From positions 1 through 63,879 of the IMG/VR virus record IMGVR_UViG_3300037088_000377: a DNA stretch of 63,879 bases, one strand, 5' to 3'. The notes below the pieces were generated by a model that was given only the letters and a program-made list of their open reading frames with translations, was not told where the DNA came from and made no database searches. A program made the translations under genes and the position numbers. The stretch is from a virus. How positions within the stretch are numbered: the stretch's first letter is position 1; the number at the start of each line of letters is the position of its first letter. Shown here one piece after another: positions 31,538 to 40,834 of this stretch.

Positions 31538-32008
31538 ATGGGAAGGCGGATGTTCGATAGCCAAAAGAAATGGTGCCCAGGCTGCAAAGATTGGCTTCTC
31601 TTGGACCGCTTCCACAATTGCAAGAGCGAGCCGAGTGGGAGGCGAACCCGCTGCAAGCTGTGCTTCAAGAAGCAGAACGACCCACACGTTAGAAAGTACC
31701 TGTACGGGTTGGACGACGCCCAGCTTATGGCGCTCTGGGAGAAGCAGGGGAAGTGTTGCGCCATCTGCCGGGAACCAATCCCCTTCCGAGGAGGACAAGC
31801 GTCCCATATTGACCATGACCATGCCACAAGAGAGGTCAGGGGCATCCTCTGCTCTCGGTGCAACCGTGGGTTGAGGGCTTTCCAGGACAACCAAGCGCTT
31901 CTCGCCGAGGCGACTCGGTATCTGCGAACCTTTGAGAAGGAACGCAAGGAACGCAGGAAGAGAGGTATTGAACCTATATGCTCGTCTCATGCCTACAAGA
32001 GACCTTAA
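31538..32008 (+). CDS. Endonuclease VII-like HNH protein
   Basis: 156 aa from the ATG at 31538 (GAGGAAC upstream). The N-terminal zinc pairs CPGCKD...CKLC precede the recombination endonuclease VII pattern CCAIC...HIDHDHATREVRGILCSRCNRGL, ending in ALLAEATRYLRTFE. These his-me finger nucleases resolve branched DNA or act as homing enzymes. It is the first gene of the rightward island that carries the glycosyltransferases. Confidence 0.85.
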   Translation: MGRRMFDSQKKWCPGCKDWLLLDRFHNCKSEPSGRRTRCKLCFKKQNDPHVRKYLYGLDDAQLMALWEKQGKCCAICREPIPFRGGQASHIDHDHATREVRGILCSRCNRGLRAFQDNQALLAEATRYLRTFEKERKERRKRGIEPICSSHAYKRP

Positions 32009-32142
32009 CCGCCCGTATTCCTGGGGTAGACTTCTCTCCATTTGTGTGTCTCCAATCATCCGATGTTCAGGAAGAAACGCCCTGACTTGGCGCAACGAAA
32101 TAGAGCTAGAGGAGAGGAAAATTATAAGAGGAAAAACGAATA

Positions 32143-32826
32143 ATGATGACATCAACCTTAATGCCCGCCTCCCCCTTAGTTTCATGCTTAACTCCAACTT
32201 ACAATCGGCGTGATTTCTGGCCGAAATGTATCCAATGTTTCCTTTCGCAGGACTACACCAATTTAGAATGGGTAATTGTTGATAATAGTGAAACCCCCAT
32301 CAAGGACCTCCTCCCCGCCGACCCCCGCATCCGGTATGTCCGGCACCCCGGAGAACGCCTGTCCCACGGGAACCTCATGAACCTGTGCATGGGATGCTCC
32401 ACGGGCGCTCTGGCGTGCGTTCTTGACGATGACGACTGGTATGCCCCGGACAGGGTCAGGAAGCAGGTTCAACCACTCATAGATAATCCCGCAAAGGACA
32501 TCGTAGGGACGAGTCGGCTATTTTATTACGTCTTAGGAACCCAGAAGGCATTTCGGTATGTCAACCAGACTCACCAGAAGTGGCTGGCCGCACCCGCTTG
32601 GAGGCGGTCGGCTTGGGAGAACAACAAGTTTGACAACCTCACACGTGGGGCGGACACAAACTTTATGAACCGGATTCCTAAGAATCGCTGGGTGGACTTG
32701 GAGGATGAGCGGCTGATAGCAAGCACGATACATCCCGGAAATGCATCGCCAAAAAGGCTGCTTCCGCCTTCTTTTGTAGGAGTACCTTGGGCAAGCGTGG
32801 AAGAAATCACGAAAGGAACACTGTAG
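32143..32826 (+). CDS. Family 2 glycosyltransferase
   Basis: 227 aa. The N-terminal LVSCLTPTYNRRDFWPKC is the GT-A nucleotide-sugar binding start of GT2 enzymes, and LDDDDWYAPDR near residue 95 is the metal-binding D-x-D region. The C-terminal part is shorter than in typical polysaccharide synthases, so it is a soluble transferase. It heads the glycan cluster, 15 nt before the epimerase gene. Donor and acceptor are unknown. Confidence 0.85.
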   Translation: MMTSTLMPASPLVSCLTPTYNRRDFWPKCIQCFLSQDYTNLEWVIVDNSETPIKDLLPADPRIRYVRHPGERLSHGNLMNLCMGCSTGALACVLDDDDWYAPDRVRKQVQPLIDNPAKDIVGTSRLFYYVLGTQKAFRYVNQTHQKWLAAPAWRRSAWENNKFDNLTRGADTNFMNRIPKNRWVDLEDERLIASTIHPGNASPKRLLPPSFVGVPWASVEEITKGTL

Positions 32827-32840
32827 AGTAGGAGAACAAC

Positions 32841-33815
32841 ATGAAAAAGGCACTCGTCTGTGGAGCAGGGGGCTTCATTGGTGGTCACCTGATAAAGAGG
32901 TTGAAACGAGAGGGTTATTGGGTTCGTGGCGTGGATATCAAGGAGCATGAATTTTGTCCGACCGCTGCAGACACATTCTTTCGTCTTGACCTTCGAGATA
33001 AATATAGTTGTCACGCTGCACTCAGCTTAGACACGGAGAAGTTTGATGAGGTCTATCAGTTGGCCGCCGATATGGGTGGGATGGGCTTCATACATTCTGC
33101 TGAGTGTGAAATCATGCATAACAATGCACTGATAAACATTCATATGACGCAGGCAGCGGCGACAATGGGCATCTCTCGGTACTTCTTCTCTTCGTCTGTC
33201 TGCGTCTACCGTGATATGATATTCGGAGAGCCGGAAATGATGGAAACAGAGGCCACTCCCGCCAATCCGGACAATGAGTATGGGTGGGAAAAACTCTATT
33301 CTGAGCGTGTGGCAATGGCATACGAGCGCCGCTATGGGGTGCAGGTGCGTATCGCCCGCTTCCAGAACTGCTATGGTGCGGAGGGTACTTGGCGTGGGGG
33401 GCGGGAAAAGGCTCCTGCGGCCATCTGTCGCAAGGTGGCTGAGGCTGCGGATGGGGATACGATTGAGGTTTGGGGTGACGGAACCGCTGTGCGCTCATAC
33501 ACACACGTCAACGATATGGTTGACGGCATTTTTAGGCTTATGCATTCCGACTTGCACGGAGCTGCCAATATCGGGTGCCCGCAGTATGCGACAGTGAATG
33601 AACTGGTGGCTACGGTTGCCGATGTAGCCGGTAAGAAAATCTGTATTACACACATCAACGGTCCGGTCGGTGTTCAATCCCGTAACTTCAGCAATGCCCG
33701 CATCTACTCAACGGGTTGGAAACCCAAGATATTCCTTAAAGAGGGCATCCAACTAACCTACCCTTGGATTGAGACCCAAGTCAAAGCGGCTGAGACCGTA
33801 AAAGGAACCCTATGA
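32841..33815 (+). CDS. GDP-mannose 3,5-epimerase-like enzyme
   Basis: 324 aa SDR-type sugar epimerase. It has an NAD-binding GAGGFIGG (8-15), an AADMGGMGFI segment, the catalytic Cys in SSSVCVYR (Cys121), the YGWEK tyrosine and lysine (Tyr147, Lys151) and ARFQNCYGAEGTWRGGREKAPAA with Lys190. This combination is specific for GDP-mannose 3,5-epimerase, which turns GDP-D-mannose into GDP-L-galactose (and GDP-L-gulose). It is unusual in phages. It would supply the donor sugar for the cluster. The stop overlaps the next start (ATGA). Confidence 0.85.
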   Translation: MKKALVCGAGGFIGGHLIKRLKREGYWVRGVDIKEHEFCPTAADTFFRLDLRDKYSCHAALSLDTEKFDEVYQLAADMGGMGFIHSAECEIMHNNALINIHMTQAAATMGISRYFFSSSVCVYRDMIFGEPEMMETEATPANPDNEYGWEKLYSERVAMAYERRYGVQVRIARFQNCYGAEGTWRGGREKAPAAICRKVAEAADGDTIEVWGDGTAVRSYTHVNDMVDGIFRLMHSDLHGAANIGCPQYATVNELVATVADVAGKKICITHINGPVGVQSRNFSNARIYSTGWKPKIFLKEGIQLTYPWIETQVKAAETVKGTL

Positions 33816-34450
33816 GTAATCCCCGCCTGCTCATCGCCATCACCAGTTGTCATAAACACAGGGAGTGGCAATTTGCACAAAGGCAAACATGGGTACGGGA
33901 CATACCCCACGGGGTATCCTATCGGTTCTTCCTCGGCAACCCCATCGTTCAGGATGCTTTGGAAGACGAGGTCTTCTTGGACGCCCCGGACGACTACTCG
34001 TTAATACCCGTTAAGATGAAGGGTATCTTCCAGTGGGCATTGGATCAAGGGTTTAACTTTGCCTTCAAGGTGGACATTGACACCTTGGTAAATGTCCAAA
34101 ACCTTTTGGATAGTGGGTTCGACAAGCATGATTATGTCGGCGGTCTTTATAGCCAAGGGGTCGCTACCCCGTTCGCCAGCGGAGGGTCGGGATTCATGCT
34201 GAGTGAGAAGGCGATGCGTCTCGTAGTAGAGGAGCCTGTAAGAGATGACGGGTATGACGACGTGCTTGTGGCTTTGGCGATGAAGAGAGGCAATATTCCT
34301 TTGCATGCCGACAGCAGGTATAGGTTTTCCCCCGGATACACGATGGACGGGAAAGGTATCTCCTATCATCTTAGCTCCATCTCTAAATGGAAGGAGAGTT
34401 ACTTCCCAACAGTGATGTTTGAGAAATACTTGGAGATGAAAAGGCTATGA
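33812..34450 (+). CDS. GT31-like galactosyltransferase
   Basis: 212 aa. RQTWVRDIPHGVSYRFFLG, DDYSLIPVKMKGIFQWAL, the metal-binding FKVDIDTLV, the FASGGSGFMLSEKAM acceptor-side loop and DDGYDDVLVALAMKRG occur in the order of beta-1,3-galactosyl/GlcNAc transferases (GT31, Fringe-like). It is shorter than animal enzymes and lacks a membrane anchor, so it is cytosolic. It is coupled by ATGA overlaps to both neighbours. Confidence 0.8.
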   Translation: MSNPRLLIAITSCHKHREWQFAQRQTWVRDIPHGVSYRFFLGNPIVQDALEDEVFLDAPDDYSLIPVKMKGIFQWALDQGFNFAFKVDIDTLVNVQNLLDSGFDKHDYVGGLYSQGVATPFASGGSGFMLSEKAMRLVVEEPVRDDGYDDVLVALAMKRGNIPLHADSRYRFSPGYTMDGKGISYHLSSISKWKESYFPTVMFEKYLEMKRL

Positions 34451-35229
34451 GCTTATCGAGCGGCTTTACATTAGAACAGGAAAGAAGACAAGAGGAGCTT
34501 CAATCAATGTTCCAGAACGCCCGCCGTGGGATGAACTTCGGGATGGGTGGCGGGTTTGAGTCTAGCGGAGAATATCAAGCGATTCAAAAAATAAGAGGTG
34601 AATTGCTGAAAAAGTATTGTGAGCCCTATATTTTGTTTGATGTGGGAGCTAACGAAGGGGAATACACCCGGTTTTTATCGAACATCTTTGCTGGCGAGGC
34701 GGTAATTCACGCTTTTGAGCCATCGTTAGGTACCTTTGAGGTCCTGCGGCAGCGGCTTGGCGAGGCGGCTGAGCTTCACCGGCTAGCCTTCGGGGAACAA
34801 AGTGGTTTCGCTTTGCTATACTCAAATAGTAACTCCGGGCTTTCGTCTTTCTATAACCGCAATCTTAAACATTTTGGGATAGTGTTGGACAAGACGGAGA
34901 GTATTTCTGTACTGACACTCGACGAATTTTGTCAAACGATGGGCATCCAGCATATCCACTTTCTGAAGATGGATGTTGAAGGACATGAGCTTCAGGTTCT
35001 CAAGGGAGCTAAGAAGATTCTGGAGCAACGGGGGGTTGACTTCATCCAGTTTGAGTTTGGTGGATGCAATATCGACTCAAGGACCTTCTTCCAAGACTTT
35101 TTCTATCTGCTCTCTCCTCAATATCGCCTCTTCCGAGTCCTGGCAGACGGCTTGTGGCCGGTAGAGTCTTACAGGGAGTCGGAGGAATTTTTTGACGGTC
35201 CGACTAATTACATGTGTGAACTTATATGA
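34447..35229 (+). CDS. FkbM-family methyltransferase
   Basis: 260 aa. It has a SAM-binding FDVGANEGEYTRF, then HAFEPSLGTFEVL, and the family mark FLKMDVEGHELQVLKGA. FkbM enzymes O-methylate sugars and natural products, so here it probably caps or decorates the glycan. Residues 1-55 are a helical extension. It sits inside the cluster, coupled to the GT31 gene. Confidence 0.85.
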   Translation: MSLSSGFTLEQERRQEELQSMFQNARRGMNFGMGGGFESSGEYQAIQKIRGELLKKYCEPYILFDVGANEGEYTRFLSNIFAGEAVIHAFEPSLGTFEVLRQRLGEAAELHRLAFGEQSGFALLYSNSNSGLSSFYNRNLKHFGIVLDKTESISVLTLDEFCQTMGIQHIHFLKMDVEGHELQVLKGAKKILEQRGVDFIQFEFGGCNIDSRTFFQDFFYLLSPQYRLFRVLADGLWPVESYRESEEFFDGPTNYMCELI

Positions 35230-35242
35230 AAAAGAAAATTCT

Positions 35243-36061
35243 ATGATAGTGCGTCTTAAAGGGGGACTCGGCAACCAGATGTTCCAGTATGCCTTCGGGA
35301 GGTCAGTGTCGCTGGCAAAGAAGGAGGACCTGTTCTTCACCCGTGATTACTGTGACTCCGACCCCAAGAGGTGCTACGCTTTGGGGGTCTTCGATGTCCC
35401 AATAAAATTTGTGTCGGAACCTAAAAACCCTGTATACCACGAATCCCCCTTTTCCTTTAATCCACAAGTCTATACGATGCCAAAAAACGTGCTGTTTGAG
35501 GGGTACTGGTTTACAGAGAAGTACTTCAATAGGCCTATTATAAGAGTTTGTTTTTCTCCCCGTACTATGAGCGACAAATCCCAAGCGGTGGCGGAAGAGA
35601 TTATCTCTCTTGATGAGAAGAGCGCCTTCCTGCATATCCGTAGAACAGACTTCACAACGCTATCAGAATACCATACGAACCTGACGATGAATTACTATGC
35701 CGCCGCCATGAAGCTTATCTGCCAGAAGGTTCCGAACGCCAAATTCTTCGTCTTCTCCGACGACCCTGAATGGTGCAAGGTGGCTTTTCCCTCCGAGTTT
35801 ACGGTTGTGGCTCACAATAAGCCGGGCGGCAGGATGTTCGGCTCTGACCAGTCAGGCACGGAGCACGAGGATTTGTGGTTGATGAGCCTGTGCCGTCATG
35901 CCGTCATCGCTAATAGCTCATTTTCATGGTGGGGTGCTTGGCTGGGGGACGAGCAGGAAAACAGGATTGTGGTGGGTCCAAAGCGGTGGTTCGGTCCCGC
36001 CCTTGCTGGCTTGGATACCGGGGACATCACCCCTGAGAGATGGATAAAGGTGGGATACTGA
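35243..36061 (+). CDS. GT11 alpha-1,2-fucosyltransferase-like enzyme 1
   Basis: 272 aa from the ATG at 35243. The GT11 motifs are complete: KGGLGNQMFQYAFG near the start, the donor-binding H-x-R-R-x-D (LHIRRTDF), FVFSDDPEWC and NSSFSWWGAWLG. The family normally uses GDP-L-fucose, and L-galactose is fucose with a 6-hydroxyl. With the epimerase next door, GDP-L-galactose is a reasonable donor. No fucose-making genes are visible. Confidence 0.88.
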   Translation: MIVRLKGGLGNQMFQYAFGRSVSLAKKEDLFFTRDYCDSDPKRCYALGVFDVPIKFVSEPKNPVYHESPFSFNPQVYTMPKNVLFEGYWFTEKYFNRPIIRVCFSPRTMSDKSQAVAEEIISLDEKSAFLHIRRTDFTTLSEYHTNLTMNYYAAAMKLICQKVPNAKFFVFSDDPEWCKVAFPSEFTVVAHNKPGGRMFGSDQSGTEHEDLWLMSLCRHAVIANSSFSWWGAWLGDEQENRIVVGPKRWFGPALAGLDTGDITPERWIKVGY

Positions 36062-36064
36062 ACA

Positions 36065-36778
36065 ATGGAAACAAGCAGAGTTATCATAACCACCGCACCG
36101 GGAGAAGATAGGCACCGTCCTGGAAGACCATTTGCTGATAAGCTAAAGCGGTGGACGGTGGGGTTTCTAACATACGGAGAGGATGCGGCGATATTGGTCT
36201 ATAAGGTAGTGCCTTCTGGCTGCCCGAAGCCGGAAGACATACCGTATGCATCTAAGGTCTACGCCGTTCAAGCAGCAGTAAGGGCGGGGTTCACATCAAT
36301 CCTGTGGGCGGATACGTCTGTCGTGGCGTGCAGGTCGCTTTCGCCGATATGGGAACTGGTGGAGAGGGTCGGGTATTGGTTTCCACGTGCTCCCCAGCCA
36401 AATGTGGGAAACTGGACCAGCGATGCAGCCCTGCCCTTGCTGGGTATCACCCGTGAGCAGTCATTTAAGATTCCGAAGCTCGCTACACATTCGTTAGGAT
36501 TGGACCTCAAAACGAATATTGCCCGTGACTTTCTCTCCCAGTGGATGGATGCGGCTAATAACGGATCATTCCGTGGGGCGTGGACCAACAATAACCATGA
36601 GGTCTCCCAAGACCCCCGAGTCTGTGGGCACAGGCATGATTTGTCCGCAGCGTCAGTTATAGCCGATAGGCTAGGAATGACCGCCACAACGGGAGCTTTC
36701 CTGACTTATGAGAGTCAAATACCCGAAACCATCTTAAAGACAGACTACGGACTGGAGGAAAAGTGGATGAGGCTCTGA
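36065..36778 (+). CDS. Glycosyltransferase-like protein (GT-A style)
   Basis: 237 aa. SKVYAVQAAVRAGFTSILWADTSVVACRSLSPI has the topology of a nucleotide-sugar-binding GT-A fold with a D-x-S in place of D-x-D. The rest (HSLGLDLKTNIARDFLSQWMDAANNG) is helical. I recall proteins of this kind as uncharacterised members of glycosyltransferase clusters. It overlaps the next gene by 16 nt. Confidence 0.55.
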   Translation: METSRVIITTAPGEDRHRPGRPFADKLKRWTVGFLTYGEDAAILVYKVVPSGCPKPEDIPYASKVYAVQAAVRAGFTSILWADTSVVACRSLSPIWELVERVGYWFPRAPQPNVGNWTSDAALPLLGITREQSFKIPKLATHSLGLDLKTNIARDFLSQWMDAANNGSFRGAWTNNNHEVSQDPRVCGHRHDLSAASVIADRLGMTATTGAFLTYESQIPETILKTDYGLEEKWMRL

Positions 36779-37356
36779 TTGGGTTCATCCCTACGACCTC
36801 CTTGCCGAACGACTGGGGCTATACGATAAAGCACGCTACAATCGTAGAGTACGCCAAAATATTCGGCTTGAATATCCTCGTCGAAACCGGCACTTACTTG
36901 GGGCTAACCGTCTCTGCCATGCTCCCGTATTTTTCCAACATTTATTCGATAGAACTAGGACTCAATTTCTATGCGCGTGCAAAGTACATATTCAACGGGA
37001 ATCCCAAGGTTCACCTGTTTTTGGGGGATAGCGGGAAGGTTCTAAAGGAGATGCTCCCCCTGTTGACCAAAAAACCCCTCTTCTGGCTAGACGCCCATTA
37101 TTCCGCAGGTGATACGGCACGGGGAGACATTGACACCCCGATTTTGCAAGAATTGGACACCATATTTTCCTTGTGTCCGAGCTGTGTTATCCTGATTGAC
37201 GATGCCAGGGAGTTCAATGGAATAAACTCTTATCCAACACTGCCAGACTTGGAGAGCTACGTCTTGGGCAGACTCCCAACCTGGGTGTTTGAAATCAAGG
37301 ATGACATCATCCGACTCCATGAAAAGACGAATCCTCTGGTTTGCAGATTCGGCTAA
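36763..37356 (+). CDS. SAM-dependent methyltransferase-like protein
   Basis: 197 aa, GTG start with GGAGG upstream. VETGTYLGLTVSAM (SAM motif I), IYSIELGLNFYARA (acidic loop), LFLGDSGKV and LFWLDAHYSAGDT match class I methyltransferases of the kind acting on sugars. Catalysis is inferred from context only. The protein is short, with no extra domain. Confidence 0.65.
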   Translation: MDEALIGFIPTTSLPNDWGYTIKHATIVEYAKIFGLNILVETGTYLGLTVSAMLPYFSNIYSIELGLNFYARAKYIFNGNPKVHLFLGDSGKVLKEMLPLLTKKPLFWLDAHYSAGDTARGDIDTPILQELDTIFSLCPSCVILIDDAREFNGINSYPTLPDLESYVLGRLPTWVFEIKDDIIRLHEKTNPLVCRFG

Positions 37357-37374
37357 GGAAGACTCAAAAAGCGT

Positions 37375-38247
37375 ATGGCTCAGATAAATGTTATTCTTGC
37401 TAACGGTCTAGGAAACCAAATGCTTCAATATGCCTTTGGGCGGGCGCACCAGTTGCGGGGCCATACCGTAACCTTTAGCCTGAATCCTGATGGCTGCCAT
37501 AATAGAGAAGATTCCCGACTGTGCCTCCCGCTCAGGTCTCATGAGGTCTACGGGCTTGACCTGCTCAACACCAAGGTGGAATTTGGACCTCGGCTAGAGT
37601 TTGGTCCCTGGCGGATGGAAAACTATGTCTATGCGGAAGTAGCCTTTGACCCCAAGTGGCTGAAAATAGAGCACCCTACGAATGTGTACGGGCTGTTCTG
37701 GAGTGAGGATTACTTCAAGGAGTTCCAAGACACGATACGGAAGGAGTTTCTGCCTGCTCCCTCTCTTTTCATTCCTCCTGAAGCGGAAGCTCTTGCCGCA
37801 AAGATGAGAAACTCCAATAGCGTATTCGTGCATGTAAGGCGTAGCGATTGGTACCTCTCTCCACAAGGTGCGGAAGAGTGGCTCCTGATGAGCATGGAGT
37901 ACTATCAAAAAGCGGTGGCAAAAATCTCTGAGAGGTTCCCCTCACCGAATGTCTTCGTCTTTTCTGACAATGTCGGCTGGTGCAGGGAGAATATGCCAGG
38001 ATGGGAAACGGTTACCGTAGGGGGAGGGAGTCCCCAGATTGACCTCTGGTTGATGCGCCAATGCCGCCATGCCGTCATCGCCAACAGTTCCTTCTCGTGG
38101 TGGGGGGCTTGGCTCGGGGACAATCAGAAGGACAGGATGGTGGTGGGTCCTAGAAAGTGGTGGGCTAAAGCGGGGGGAGCGATTAAGGATGGAACTCAGG
38201 ATAGCCTGCACATCATGCCAGACCGGTGGGTGTGCTTGGATTCTTAA
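37375..38247 (+). CDS. GT11 alpha-1,2-fucosyltransferase-like enzyme 2
   Basis: 290 aa with NGLGNQMLQYAFG, VFVHVRRSDW (H-x-R-R-x-D), FVFSDNVGWC and NSSFSWWGAWLG. It is a paralogue of the enzyme at 35243, with clear divergence in the middle, so the two probably use the same donor on different acceptors. The product is soluble and cytosolic. Confidence 0.88.
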   Translation: MAQINVILANGLGNQMLQYAFGRAHQLRGHTVTFSLNPDGCHNREDSRLCLPLRSHEVYGLDLLNTKVEFGPRLEFGPWRMENYVYAEVAFDPKWLKIEHPTNVYGLFWSEDYFKEFQDTIRKEFLPAPSLFIPPEAEALAAKMRNSNSVFVHVRRSDWYLSPQGAEEWLLMSMEYYQKAVAKISERFPSPNVFVFSDNVGWCRENMPGWETVTVGGGSPQIDLWLMRQCRHAVIANSSFSWWGAWLGDNQKDRMVVGPRKWWAKAGGAIKDGTQDSLHIMPDRWVCLDS

Positions 38248-38271
38248 GGAAACTGAAAAGGTAAAACACTT

Positions 38272-38883
38272 ATGAATATGAGATTCGTTGGCAGCATCGA
38301 CGATGTGCTAACACTACCGGAGGGAAAGACCGGCATTACGCTTGACGGAAGCGGTCTTGTCTGGGGGGATATGTTAAACCCGCCCGGCATGGCCCTTCTC
38401 TGCCGGTTGGCGGCATCGGGATACTCCCCGGTCTTTGAGTTCGGCACATTCCGGGGAAACACCGCCTACAAGATTGCACAGAACTTAGAGAGCGGCGTGG
38501 TAGTTACTTTAGACATTCCCACGGATGACTCAATGTCCAACATAGAACAGGCATCCTACGGGGATTACACGGTTATTGAAATAGCCAAGAGCTGTCCACG
38601 GATAGAGTTCCTGTCAGGCAATTCCTTGACGTTTGATTTCGTGCCACACCTCAACAGGTATGGTCTGGTTTTTGTGGATGGCGGTCATTCGTATGAGGTA
38701 TGCAAGCATGACAGTGAAGCAGCTCTCAAAATTGCTCGTCCTAACGGAGTGGTTCTCTGGGATGATTACGGGGACTACTGGCCGGGGGTAAGGCAAGCGT
38801 TGAACGAACTCGCAAAGAGGGTTTCCTTGGTATATTTACAGAAAGAGCGTGTTGTAATTCACATAGTTCCAGCGAAGACATAG
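38272..38883 (+). CDS. Class I methyltransferase (Methyltransf_24-like)
   Basis: 203 aa. FEFGTFRGNTAYKIA (SAM motif I), VVTLDIPTDDS, IEFLSGNSLTFDF and LVFVDGGHSYEVCKHD with NGVVLWDDYGDYW are the marks of small O-methyltransferases whose acidic and histidine residues bind a metal. In this setting a glycan or its lipid/protein anchor is the likely substrate. Confidence 0.75.
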   Translation: MNMRFVGSIDDVLTLPEGKTGITLDGSGLVWGDMLNPPGMALLCRLAASGYSPVFEFGTFRGNTAYKIAQNLESGVVVTLDIPTDDSMSNIEQASYGDYTVIEIAKSCPRIEFLSGNSLTFDFVPHLNRYGLVFVDGGHSYEVCKHDSEAALKIARPNGVVLWDDYGDYWPGVRQALNELAKRVSLVYLQKERVVIHIVPAKT

Positions 38884-38899
38884 AGGAGAAACACTCCCG

Positions 38900-40702
38900 A
38901 TGACCGATAATCATGTGGTTCAAAGCTTATGGATAGGTCCGGTGCTCTCCCCTATGGAACGCCTCGGGATATCCTCGTTCCTCCGCCATGGGCACGATTT
39001 CCACCTTTACACCTACACCGATGTCAGCAATGTGCCGAAGGGGACAACTCTCAAGGACGCAAAGGAAATCATCCCCCCATCCTTGATAGACTACACAAAG
39101 TTCCCCAAGCTCGCCATCTTCGCCGACCTATTCCGCTACAAGCTGCTTCTTGACCGAGGCGGCTGGTGGGTGGACACCGACACCGTATGTATGCGCTCCT
39201 TCGACTTCCCGGAGGAATATGTGTTCTCCAGCGAGATTGTGTCCGCCAACCGAGGCATAACCATCCTCGGCACGCAGGTCAACAATGGCAACATCAAAGC
39301 ACCTGCGAGAAGCCCCGTCATGAAGCGCCTCTGGGAGAAATGCCAAACGCTAGTGGGAAACCCAAACAATGTCAAGTGGAGCACGACTGGTCCCATGCTG
39401 ATGGTCCCAGCCGTGGAGGAGTTCGGGCTGAGAAAGTATGTCCAGCCGCCACAGGACCTCTGCCCAGTGATGGCGTGGGACATTGCCAAGCTCACTCAAG
39501 TTACTCCCCTACCAGTTTCGAATACTGCCCATGCTGTGCATCTCTGGAACGAGATGTGGAACTGGGAAAAGCTGGACAAAGGGAGGACGTTCCCGCCCGG
39601 ATGCGCCTACGAACAACTAAAGTACAGGTTCATGGACAGGGGGGAACCCAACATCATCCAGTCTCTCTGGGTGGGCGGCAGGCTGTCAAACATGGAAAAG
39701 CTCTCCATAGCCTCCTACCTCCACTACGGGGAGGAGTTCCACCTCTACACCTACGAACCTGTAGAGGGCATCCCGAAGGGCACAGTCGTCAAGGATGCCA
39801 ACGAAATAGTCCCGCAGTCCGATATCGCCAAGTTCCAGAACATGGCCAACTTCTCCGACTGGTTCCGCTATAACCTGCTGTTCAAGAAAGGAAACTGGTG
39901 GGTGGATATTGACACTGTACTTGTCCGCCCGTTTGACTTCGAAGGCGAACATATTTTCGTGAACCAGTACCCTGACCAAGGGCACAAAGACCAAGTCAAC
40001 GGCGACTATATCAAGGCACCGGCTGGTTCTGAAGCCATGAAGTGGCTTATTGACAAGGGCTGGAGGATGGACTGGAAGAGGATTGCTTGGTCCGACATAG
40101 GACCGAACCTCGTCACTGAGGCCATACAGCAGTTCGCCATGACCCCCCTTCCCTCCAGCGTGTCATTCAACCCATGGTCACGGACATGTATAGAGGGTAC
40201 CACTCAAGTCCCCGACACTGCCTACGCCATCCACTTGGTGAGGAACAACTGGAAAGGTAAGTGGGACACCGGCAAACCTTTGGATTTAGATGCCGTGTAC
40301 CCGAGGACATGCCTCTATGAGCAGCTTAAGGAAACGTATATCCCTTCCTTGAATGCGGACATCCAGCTTAGCGCTCCTTGGCTGGGAAACAAGCGCCACG
40401 CCGTCCCTGACTCTTACGCAAGAGGAAACCCCAATGACCCCCTAAGGAACAGGGGGCGCTTCGTCTCGGTAAGAGCTGTCCCCAACCCAGCCCCCGTCTC
40501 TGTTGGTGCCTTGGCGGACTGGAAGGGGACCTTAATCGGGGCGAAGGTGAATCACGCCATCGCCAAGGGGTTCAAGGTGGTTGCGGTGTGCCCGCTTGAC
40601 TCCTCCTACCACAAGGAACTCCAGAAGACGATGCCGGGAGCCATAGAAGAGGTGGTTGAAACACCAACTGGGCGTCGAGTACTTTTTTTGGTAAAAAATT
40701 AG
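38900..40702 (+). CDS. Tandem GT32-like glycosyltransferase
   Basis: 600 aa. Two homologous domains (about residues 5-245 and 253-470) each start VQSLWIG/IQSLWVG, contain an HLYTY strand and a D-x-D (WWVDTDTV and WWVDIDTV), and end with YEQLK. They belong to the DXD sugar-binding (Gly_transf_sug, TcdA/TcdB-like, GT32) group. A unique ~110-residue C-terminal domain follows (VGALADWKGTLIGAKVNHAIAKG). A two-domain enzyme could add two sugars in turn. It is the last gene of the cluster. Confidence 0.82.
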   Translation: MTDNHVVQSLWIGPVLSPMERLGISSFLRHGHDFHLYTYTDVSNVPKGTTLKDAKEIIPPSLIDYTKFPKLAIFADLFRYKLLLDRGGWWVDTDTVCMRSFDFPEEYVFSSEIVSANRGITILGTQVNNGNIKAPARSPVMKRLWEKCQTLVGNPNNVKWSTTGPMLMVPAVEEFGLRKYVQPPQDLCPVMAWDIAKLTQVTPLPVSNTAHAVHLWNEMWNWEKLDKGRTFPPGCAYEQLKYRFMDRGEPNIIQSLWVGGRLSNMEKLSIASYLHYGEEFHLYTYEPVEGIPKGTVVKDANEIVPQSDIAKFQNMANFSDWFRYNLLFKKGNWWVDIDTVLVRPFDFEGEHIFVNQYPDQGHKDQVNGDYIKAPAGSEAMKWLIDKGWRMDWKRIAWSDIGPNLVTEAIQQFAMTPLPSSVSFNPWSRTCIEGTTQVPDTAYAIHLVRNNWKGKWDTGKPLDLDAVYPRTCLYEQLKETYIPSLNADIQLSAPWLGNKRHAVPDSYARGNPNDPLRNRGRFVSVRAVPNPAPVSVGALADWKGTLIGAKVNHAIAKGFKVVAVCPLDSSYHKELQKTMPGAIEEVVETPTGRRVLFLVKN

Positions 40703-40712
40703 GTAAGGAAAT

Positions 40713-40834
40713 AGGACGGCGACAATAATCCCGGTCAGAGCCGCCGTCCCAGTTTCCACGGAGCGAGAACCCATTCAAGGGTCATCTCTGTGCCCATGGT
40801 TAGAGGGGGGCTAAAGTCCCCCTGTTAGCGTCAA
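40713..40834. other. Inverted repeats at the end of the glycan cluster
   Basis: Non-coding stretch after the last glycosyltransferase. GGACGGC at 40714..40720 can pair with GCCGTCC at 40743..40749, and AGGGGG/CCCCCT with an 8-nt loop lies at 40804..40822. Neither has a T-run, so these are weak terminator candidates. No other feature is seen between 40703 and 40903. Confidence 0.3.

Noticed and set aside
40713-40834. Rho-independent terminators after the glycan cluster
   Set aside because: The two inverted repeats are imperfect or have no T-run, so I list them only as inverted repeats.
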